A stretch of DNA of 36,374 nucleotides from Longicatena sp. Its GTDB lineage: Bacteria > Bacillota_I > Bacilli_A > Erysipelotrichales > Erysipelotrichaceae. The position numbers were made by a program, and so were the translations under genes. The notes under the pieces were generated by a model, which was not told where the DNA came from, did not search any database, and saw only the letters and a program-made list of their open reading frames with translations. Below are positions 10,149 through 17,640 of the stretch, piece after piece. The DNA lies in assembly GCA_029258245.1 (NCBI GenBank), contig JARHZK010000169.1:1-36374 (forward strand), written 5' to 3'. The first letter of the stretch is position 1. The number at the start of each line of letters is the position of its first letter.

Positions 10149-11180
10149 TTATATTGAAGAATGCTTTTTATTTAATTTTTGATGGTATTTTCGAAGCATT
10201 TCATCATATTTTTCTTTTTCATCATCATGATTAATTTTATCAAAACGATAATGTTTCCGAATATATTCATTTAATTCTTTTGTTGTCTTAATAGCACCTT
10301 GTGTATTTAAGTGTACACCCTTATCTAAAGTATCCACAGACCAATTAATTGGATTCTTCATATTTAGATTTAAATCTAAATATGAAATATTTTTTTCTTG
10401 TGCATAAGTAGTCATTAACTCTTTTTTTGTTTTGTTCCATTCTCTTGCACCAGGTACTTTTAAATAAAGTAGAGAAATATTATTACTTTTACATAAAGAT
10501 TCTATTTTACTTAAATACTTTCTTTCTGTATTTCCTAATTTATCCTCTGTATCCTTTTTCATATAATCTAAATCACCAAGATAAGGTTTTATTTTATCGC
10601 TCATTACAAATCCGTTAAATTTACTACCATATCCAAATAAAGTTTTTTTGACATCTTGGATTGTTATGTCATTATATCTATTATGATATAATGATATAGG
10701 AAATAACATTTTTAACTTTTGCTTAGGCGTAAAATTAAATACATCATCATTAATCATATTAATTTTATTCTTTGTTAATTTCATATTATCAATAACTTTT
10801 CGTTTATTTCCTTCTGTATATTCATGATTGTTAAATACACAGTTACTTTCTATCACAACCAATTTAGGAGTCTGTTTTTTTAAAGCCTCTTCTAACAAAT
10901 AATACAATGTATAAATTCGCGCAGAAGGAGCTCCAATTACATAACTAGTTAAGTTATTTTCTTCCCAAATCAATGCCGGATTCACACTACGATAAATGCT
11001 GCTATCCCCTAAAACAAGTACATCGATAGAATCTTTTTTCTGTTGATATAATCCATTAATTGCTGGTGCAATTTCCCCATCTTTAGGAACCATTAATTTT
11101 GAGAAAAAATTCAATCCAAATAAAAATACAATAACAAAGATTAGAAATGCTAACACTGATTTTTTCATATTTTTTTTCAT
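10149..11180 (-). CDS. SGNH/GDSL-like membrane-anchored hydrolase in the DltD position of a Dlt-like operon
   Basis: N-terminal TM; LVLGDSSIYRSVNPALIW (block I-like GDS) and DTLDKGVHLNTQGA (C-terminal D...H). Last gene after the MBOAT gene. Not an obvious classical DltD. Confidence 0.7.
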   Translation of the reverse strand: MKKNMKKSVLAFLIFVIVFLFGLNFFSKLMVPKDGEIAPAINGLYQQKKDSIDVLVLGDSSIYRSVNPALIWEENNLTSYVIGAPSARIYTLYYLLEEALKKQTPKLVVIESNCVFNNHEYTEGNKRKVIDNMKLTKNKINMINDDVFNFTPKQKLKMLFPISLYHNRYNDITIQDVKKTLFGYGSKFNGFVMSDKIKPYLGDLDYMKKDTEDKLGNTERKYLSKIESLCKSNNISLLYLKVPGAREWNKTKKELMTTYAQEKNISYLDLNLNMKNPINWSVDTLDKGVHLNTQGAIKTTKELNEYIRKHYRFDKINHDDEKEKYDEMLRKYHQKLNKKHSSI

Positions 11181-11194
11181 ACTAGCACTTCCCC

Positions 11195-12757
11195 CTAAAA
11201 CTCACCATATATAAAATCACTTGCATTATAACCTTCTCCATAAATACCTAAAACGATAATCATAAACAAGACTATTAAAATAATTCCATATCGCAAAAAT
11301 AAGCTTTTTTCACTAAATACTTCATATATATCTGTCTTTTTCTCTTTAAGTATTGAAATAATCAAAATCATAAAGAATCCAATTCCTAAAATTACAAAAT
11401 CCTTAGCTGATAAACCATGAATAAGGATGTTAAAATCGTGAACAGCAAAAATATTTGTAAACATTGTCCATGCATCATTTAAAGAATGTGATCTAAAAAT
11501 CAACATTCCTCCAAACACAACTAAAGTCGTACGTATGATAGAAAATAATATATACAATTTTGATTCATTAGTGATATTAAGATTATCTTTTAACTTATTA
11601 AAATATGGTTGTAACAACAACCCTAACATCATTATAAAATAATAATATAAACCATAAACTATATATTTCCAACTTGCACCATGCCAAAATCCGTTAAAAA
11701 ACCAAACAAAGAATAAAGGAAATGCACTTAAAATAAATTTACCAAAATATCCTTTCATATGTTTTTTTACAGCTCGATTCAAATTCATATTCATAGAGGA
11801 TAGTGAAACAGAATAGAAAACATAATCTTTTAACCATGTACCTAATGTTTTATGCCATCTACGCCAAAATTCAGCAATTGTTTTTGAAAAAAATGGTTGC
11901 GCAAAGTTTTGTTCCATATAAATACCAAATAAGTATCCAGTACCACGAACCAAATCCATAGCTCCACTAAATTCAGCATAAATTTGAAATGTATATAATG
12001 CTACTGCTAAAAATGCAGTAAATCCTCCTATGGATGTACCAAAAACTGTATTTACGTATAGCGCTGCACGATCTGCAATTACAAGTTTTTTAAACAATCC
12101 CCATAAAATCAAATATAATCCACATTTAATATTTCTTATATCAAACTTATTTCCAATATACAATTGCTCTGATAACTGATCAAAACGAGAAATTGGACCT
12201 TCTGTCATTTGTGGAAAGAAAGATAAATATAAAGCTACTTTCCCCAAGTTTTTACTTGCCTGGTATTTTCCACGATATACGTCTACTACATAGCTAATTG
12301 CCATTAACGTATAATATGAAATACCTAAAGGTAAAATAAATTTTTTCATTGGAATTATGAATTCTAAATGCAATGCACTACACAAAGCGTTTATATTTCC
12401 AACAAAAAATCCATAATATTTTAAATATAATAAGATTCCAACATTTACACATAAAATTAAAAAAACGATCCATTTTTTTCGTTTTTTAATTTTATTTTTA
12501 AATGCTTTTTTTTGTTCTTTTTCTAATGTTTTTATATTATTCTTTTGTAAATCTGTTTGCTTTTGAATCAACAATCCCCCTATATACACACTAAAAATAC
12601 TTGCAAATAGGAAAACAATTAACCAGTTTGAAGCAGCAAAATAAAATACAATATTTGCTAATAATAAAATAATCCATCGATATGTTTTTGGTACTATATA
12701 ATACATAGTACATGTAATAAGTACCAAAAACATGAAAGGAAACGAAATCAACGACAT
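11195..12757 (-). CDS. MBOAT-family O-acyltransferase (DltB/AlgI-like)
   Basis: Multi-TM protein with QMTEGPISRFDQL, EFWRRWHKTLGTWLKDYVFY and FFNGFWHGASWKYIVYG (conserved His). Confidence 0.88.
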   Translation of the reverse strand: MSLISFPFMFLVLITCTMYYIVPKTYRWIILLLANIVFYFAASNWLIVFLFASIFSVYIGGLLIQKQTDLQKNNIKTLEKEQKKAFKNKIKKRKKWIVFLILCVNVGILLYLKYYGFFVGNINALCSALHLEFIIPMKKFILPLGISYYTLMAISYVVDVYRGKYQASKNLGKVALYLSFFPQMTEGPISRFDQLSEQLYIGNKFDIRNIKCGLYLILWGLFKKLVIADRAALYVNTVFGTSIGGFTAFLAVALYTFQIYAEFSGAMDLVRGTGYLFGIYMEQNFAQPFFSKTIAEFWRRWHKTLGTWLKDYVFYSVSLSSMNMNLNRAVKKHMKGYFGKFILSAFPLFFVWFFNGFWHGASWKYIVYGLYYYFIMMLGLLLQPYFNKLKDNLNITNESKLYILFSIIRTTLVVFGGMLIFRSHSLNDAWTMFTNIFAVHDFNILIHGLSAKDFVILGIGFFMILIISILKEKKTDIYEVFSEKSLFLRYGIILIVLFMIIVLGIYGEGYNASDFIYGEF

Positions 12758-12766
12758 ATAAATAAA

Positions 12767-12994
12767 TTACTCCTCAGATAAACGTTGAATTAACGCATAT
12801 AAACTTTCTACATCGTTAAATGATTCTGGTTGAACTTCCATAACAGGAATTTCAACATCAAATTCATCATCGATTGCTGCAATAATTTCAACAATATCAA
12901 ATGAATCTAATAAACCATCTTCAACTAATTTCTTTTCATTACGAAAATCAACGCCTGCTTTAATTCCTTCTAATAATTCAATCAACTTTTCCAT
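12767..12994 (-). CDS. Small acyl/aminoacyl carrier protein (DltC-like)
   Basis: 75 aa with DGLLDSFDIVEIIAAIDDEFDVEI: phosphopantetheine Ser in the DSF context. RBS AAGGAGG. Confidence 0.88.
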   Translation of the reverse strand: MEKLIELLEGIKAGVDFRNEKKLVEDGLLDSFDIVEIIAAIDDEFDVEIPVMEVQPESFNDVESLYALIQRLSEE

Positions 12995-14512
12995 TTATTT
13001 TTCCTCCTTATATAAAGCCTTTAATGCTTTTCTATCAATTTTTCCATTTGCATTATGTGGCATACGCTTTATTTTCATCATCTTGTTTGGAAGCATATAA
13101 TTAGGTAATTTTTTCTTAGCTTCTGTAAGAATCATACTATCGTCCAAATCTTTACCTTGGTAAAATAAAACAATCCAACGATGCACTTCATCATAAATAC
13201 ATGCACAAGAGTCAATTCCCTCTAGAGCAAATATAGCATTTTCAATCTCTCCTAGTTCAATACGATATCCCATATGTTTTATTTGAAAATCTTTTCTAGA
13301 TAAATACATAAGTTCTCCATATGAATTATATTTTACAATATCCCCTGTACGATAAATAACCTCAGGATAGTTTTTTTGCAATGGATTCTGAATAAATGCT
13401 TCTGCAGTTTTTTCTTTTTGTTTATAATATCCATTTGCTAAAAAGCTTCCTCTTACACACAACTCTCCTGGTTCTCCAATAGCTGCTTCTTCATCACGTT
13501 CATTTAATAAAATAACATCACAATTATTACAAGCATTTCCAATTGGTAATGCTTCATCATCATTAAATTCACGGTTTACTACGTAATATGTACAAATATC
13601 TGTGACCTCTGTTGGTCCATATAAATTTGCATACATCGCGTTTGGCAATTTTGAACGCCAATAATTCAAAATTTTCGTTGGCATAACTTCTCCAGCAAAT
13701 AATACTTTTTCAATATTGACTGGTAAAATTGCATCAAGAGCTCTTAAATTTGCTACAATACCTAAAGCACTTGGTACCCAATAAATCGTATTAATTTTAT
13801 TTTCTACTAAGCAATTTAATAATTTAGCAGGAAATGAAAAATACATTTTTGGCAAAATATATAATGTTGCTCCAGACATTAATGTTGCAAATATGTCCAA
13901 GACAGACATACTAAAATAGAACGGAGTCTGATTTCCAAAAATAGTTTTTTCTGTAATATCAAAGGTTTCACATACCCATGTTGCATATGAAATAACTCCA
14001 CGATGTGATACTACTGTACCTTTCGGCATACCAGTTGATCCTGATGTAAATAATATATATGCAGGATCTGTATCAATCATTTTACGATAAACATTATTCA
14101 ATATTTTTTCATCAATTTCATTGTCACAAATATCTTCATACAATAAAACATTTCCGCTAAAATTTAGTTTTTCAGCAAGTTTATAATTCTTTTTATCAGT
14201 AATCAAAATTTTTGTTTCTAATGTATCAAGAATTAAATTTATGCGATCTACAGGCATTTTCACATCTAAAATTGTATAGTAGTTTCCACTGTACAATGTT
14301 CCTATCATAGAAGATAATGCAGAAATACTCTTATCGATTAAAATAACAACTGGTTGATTTCTGTTCTGTATATGGGCATAAATCGAAGTCCCAATAGATT
14401 TCGCTTCTGTATCAAACTCTTGATACGTAACTTCTCTATTAGGTTCTTTAAACATACACTTGTTTGAGTTTAAAGTTACACTCTTTTTCAGCATATCAAC
14501 AATATTTTTCAT
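12995..14512 (-). CDS. AMP-forming amino acid/acyl adenylating ligase (DltA-like); start revised to ATG at 14512
   Basis: ILFTSGSTGMPKGTVVSHRGV, LYGPTEVTD, YRTGDIVKYNSYGELMYLSRKDFQIKHMGYRIELGEIENAI, NANGKIDRKAL. RBS GAGGTG precedes ATG 14512 (ORF track starts at 14548). Confidence 0.85.
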   Translation of the reverse strand: MKNIVDMLKKSVTLNSNKCMFKEPNREVTYQEFDTEAKSIGTSIYAHIQNRNQPVVILIDKSISALSSMIGTLYSGNYYTILDVKMPVDRINLILDTLETKILITDKKNYKLAEKLNFSGNVLLYEDICDNEIDEKILNNVYRKMIDTDPAYILFTSGSTGMPKGTVVSHRGVISYATWVCETFDITEKTIFGNQTPFYFSMSVLDIFATLMSGATLYILPKMYFSFPAKLLNCLVENKINTIYWVPSALGIVANLRALDAILPVNIEKVLFAGEVMPTKILNYWRSKLPNAMYANLYGPTEVTDICTYYVVNREFNDDEALPIGNACNNCDVILLNERDEEAAIGEPGELCVRGSFLANGYYKQKEKTAEAFIQNPLQKNYPEVIYRTGDIVKYNSYGELMYLSRKDFQIKHMGYRIELGEIENAIFALEGIDSCACIYDEVHRWIVLFYQGKDLDDSMILTEAKKKLPNYMLPNKMMKIKRMPHNANGKIDRKALKALYKEEK

Positions 14513-14710
14513 ATAACAACACCTCAATTTCCTATAATAGTATACCATGTGTATATGTTTTTGGGTATCAAATTTATTTTTTTAATACTTAAATTTTCTT
14601 AATAATTTATGAATCTAAGTTTTATTCATACACATTATTATTTTTATATTATATACTATAAATATCATTACATATAATAATTAGCGAATTAAATAGAAAG
14701 AGGTATATCT

Positions 14711-15052
14711 ATGATCATTGGAATTGGATGCGATATTATAAAAATTGAACGAATCACCAAGTATTTAAATAAAAATATTTCCTTAAATTTTTTAACTGAC
14801 AATGAATTAAAAATTTGTAATCAATTTTCTTTATCTCGTAAAGCAGAATGGATTGCTGGACGATTTGCGGCAAAAGAAGCAATATATAAAGCATGTCACA
14901 ATTCAATCGACTGTACTATTTATGACTTTGAAGTTTTACAAAATGATGATGGATCTCCTTATTGTAAAATTGAGAATTACATAGTACACCTATCTATTTC
15001 ACATGAAAAAGAATATGCTATTGCTTATGCAATTGTGGAATCTATATACTAA
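14711..15052 (+). CDS. acpS: Holo-[acyl-carrier-protein] synthase (AcpS-type 4'-phosphopantetheinyl transferase)
   Basis: MIIGIGCDIIKIERI, WIAGRFAAKEAIYKA, VHLSISHEKEYAIAYAIVE. Confidence 0.93.
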   Translation: MIIGIGCDIIKIERITKYLNKNISLNFLTDNELKICNQFSLSRKAEWIAGRFAAKEAIYKACHNSIDCTIYDFEVLQNDDGSPYCKIENYIVHLSISHEKEYAIAYAIVESIY

Positions 15053-15078
15053 AACAGATGTCTTACGACATCTGTTTT
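15051..15078. terminator. Bidirectional terminator containing both convergent stop codons
   Basis: Perfect 12-bp stem AAAACAGATGTC-TTAC-GACATCTGTTTT. The acpS TAA (15050-15052) and the minus-strand stop at 15077-15079 overlap its two edges. Confidence 0.85.
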
Positions 15079-15265
15079 ATCTTAAGAAAATAAGCCATAC
15101 GACAAAATAAAGTATCGCACAAATTATAATAATTGGTGGAAGAAAAGTAATTAAAGCTGCAATTACCATTGCAAAGGTATCCCCTTTTTCTAATTCCACA
15201 TTTTTTAATTTATCTTCATCTACTTCATTTAGTCTTTTTTTTATATCGCTTCTATTTATTTTCAC
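15077..15265 (-). CDS. Small predicted membrane protein at the end of the opp operon (GTG start)
   Basis: 62 aa; charged N-terminus then ~30 hydrophobic residues (FAMVIAALITFLPPIIIICAILYFVVWLIFL). RBS AAGAGG before GTG. Overlaps the oppF 3' end by 14 nt. Confidence 0.65.
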   Translation of the reverse strand: MKINRSDIKKRLNEVDEDKLKNVELEKGDTFAMVIAALITFLPPIIIICAILYFVVWLIFLR

Positions 15266-16643
15266 TAGCTAAACCTCTTAAATGACATGCAACAAAATGT
15301 TCTGGTTCAACTTCAACCCATTGCGGTCTTTCTGTTTTACATTTTTCTGTTGCATACTTACAACGTGTATGAAATTTACATCCTTTTGGTGGATTTACTG
15401 GACTTGGAATATCTCCCTCTAGAATTTGTAATTCTTTATTATTTACATCTGTTGTAGGAATTGCATTTAATAAAGCTTCTGTATATGGATGTAATGGATT
15501 ACGGAAAATATCTTCAGATTTTGCGCTTTCTACCATATTTCCTAAATACATAACACCAATTCTATCGGATATATATTTAACAACACTTAAATCATGAGAA
15601 ATAAATAAATATGTTAAATTTTGTGTTTCTTTAAGTTCTTGCAACAAGTTCAATACTTGTGATTGAATAGAAACATCAAGTGCAGATACTGCTTCATCAC
15701 AAACAATAAATTTAGGATTTAACGCTAATGCACGCGCAATCCCGATACGTTGACGTTGCCCACCAGAGAATTGATGTGGATAACGATGAATAAAATACGC
15801 TTCCAATCCACATTTCTTCATAACTTCAATAATATAGTCTTCTAATTCTTGACTACCTTTTTTAAATTTATTTTGTCCAACTAACGGTTCAGAAATAATC
15901 TGACCAACTGTTAAACGAGGATTTAATGATGAATATGGATCCTGGAAGATAATTTGTAAATCTTCACGCAAAATACGCATTTCTTCTGTTGTTAACCTTG
16001 GAAGTTCAATACCATGTTCCCATTTAGTATCAACTTTATCAAAATCTTTTTCTGAACGATATGCATCTTTCATTTTTTCAATTTTTTTGATAATTTCATC
16101 ATGTGATGCTTCAGCAGCACTTACTTCACTTTCACTAGCATTTGATTTTTTTAAGTCTGCAACTTTACATCCAGCGTTGTATTCTTCTAATAAAACTGAA
16201 GATACTTCTGAATGATTTGATGAAAAGTATAAACCACCACACAAACGTTGCAAATGATCTACTGCACTTTCATATGCATCACTTGATGTATGATTAGGAT
16301 CATTTAAATCCACTTTATCTTTTAACTTCTTTGCTTTTTCAAATAATTTTGCTAAATTCGACAAATCTTGTTTATAGTATTTTGGTTGATATTCGTAAAC
16401 AGTACGTCCAAAATATACTGTTTCACCACGTGTTTGTTCATATAACTGTAATAAAACACGTCCTAATGTAGATTTACCACAACCAGATTCGCCAACTAAG
16501 CCATAAGTTTCACCCTCATGAATAGTAATTGTAATACCATCATTTGCTTTAACGAACAATTGATCTTTTTGAAAAATAGATTCTTTCTTAACTGGGAAAT
16601 ATTGTCGTAAATTATTAATTTCAATTAATTTCTTCTTTTCCAT
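15252..16643 (-). CDS. oppF: Oligopeptide ABC transporter ATP-binding protein, OppF-like, with a large insertion between Walker A and Q-loop
   Basis: GESGCGKSTLGRVLLQLYE, IIFQDPYSSLNPRLTVGQII, HQFSGGQRQRIGIARALALNPKFIVCDEAVSALDVSIQ, C-terminal oligo_HPY motif PVNPPKGCKFHTRCKYATEKC. Inserted segment about residues 82-214. Confidence 0.92.
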   Translation of the reverse strand: MEKKKLIEINNLRQYFPVKKESIFQKDQLFVKANDGITITIHEGETYGLVGESGCGKSTLGRVLLQLYEQTRGETVYFGRTVYEYQPKYYKQDLSNLAKLFEKAKKLKDKVDLNDPNHTSSDAYESAVDHLQRLCGGLYFSSNHSEVSSVLLEEYNAGCKVADLKKSNASESEVSAAEASHDEIIKKIEKMKDAYRSEKDFDKVDTKWEHGIELPRLTTEEMRILREDLQIIFQDPYSSLNPRLTVGQIISEPLVGQNKFKKGSQELEDYIIEVMKKCGLEAYFIHRYPHQFSGGQRQRIGIARALALNPKFIVCDEAVSALDVSIQSQVLNLLQELKETQNLTYLFISHDLSVVKYISDRIGVMYLGNMVESAKSEDIFRNPLHPYTEALLNAIPTTDVNNKELQILEGDIPSPVNPPKGCKFHTRCKYATEKCKTERPQWVEVEPEHFVACHLRGLASENK

Positions 16644-17638
16644 TATTTGTTACCTCCTCGTACTACAGGGTAGAAACAACGGATACTATGATTTGGTCCA
16701 ACCTCTTTTAATTCAGGTTCTTCGTTTCTACATTTGTCTGTTGCATATTTACAACGAGGTGCAAACTTACATCCCTTTGGTAAAGCTAAAGGATGAGGAA
16801 CAGATCCTGGAATCACATCCAACTTCTCAGAACGATCTGTATTCAATCTAGGAATTGAAGTCAATAATCCTTCTGTATATGGATGTATACAAGTATGATC
16901 CATAAAAATATTGTCTACTGGAGCCGTTTCAACAACTTGACCACAATACATAACTGCAACATCGTCAGCCATTTGATTGATTACCCCTAAATCATGAGTA
17001 ATGAACATAATAGAAGTTCCTGTCTCTTTCTTCAAATCATTCATTAATTTTAGAATCTGTGCTTGAATCGTAACATCTAATGCTGTTGTAGGTTCATCTG
17101 CAATTAATAATTTTGGTTTACATGCAAGCGCCATCGCAATCATAACACGTTGGCGCATTCCTCCTGATAACTGAAATGGATAAGATTTATTCACTGTTTC
17201 AGGATTTGCAATTTTAACTTGGCGAAGCATTTCAATACTACGTTGCTCTGCTTCTTTTTTGCTTAATCCTTGATGAAGCATCAAAACTTCACTAATTTGA
17301 CGATTGATAGTAAATACCGGATTCAATGAAGTCATTGGCTCTTGGAAAATAACAGATATATCATTTCCACGAATCGATTGCATTTCTGTTTCAGATAAAT
17401 CAGAAATAACTTTTCCTTCGAATTTGATTTCACCTTCATATATTTTTTGATTACTTTCAAATAATTTTAAAATACTCATAGCAGTCTGACTTTTTCCACT
17501 ACCAGACTCACCAACTACACCAAGTGTACGTCCTTCGTCAATTGATAGACTTACACCATTTACTGCCTTAATTAAACCTTTTTTGGTATCAAAATAAGTG
17601 TGTAGATTATTAATTTCTAGTAATTTCATGTTCTTCAC
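16643..17638 (-). CDS. oppD: Oligopeptide ABC transporter ATP-binding protein, OppD-like
   Basis: [79 protein letters not shown]-terminal [22 protein letters not shown]. Confidence 0.95.
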   Translation of the reverse strand: MKNMKLLEINNLHTYFDTKKGLIKAVNGVSLSIDEGRTLGVVGESGSGKSQTAMSILKLFESNQKIYEGEIKFEGKVISDLSETEMQSIRGNDISVIFQEPMTSLNPVFTINRQISEVLMLHQGLSKKEAEQRSIEMLRQVKIANPETVNKSYPFQLSGGMRQRVMIAMALACKPKLLIADEPTTALDVTIQAQILKLMNDLKKETGTSIMFITHDLGVINQMADDVAVMYCGQVVETAPVDNIFMDHTCIHPYTEGLLTSIPRLNTDRSEKLDVIPGSVPHPLALPKGCKFAPRCKYATDKCRNEEPELKEVGPNHSIRCFYPVVRGGNK

Positions 17639-17640
17639 CC

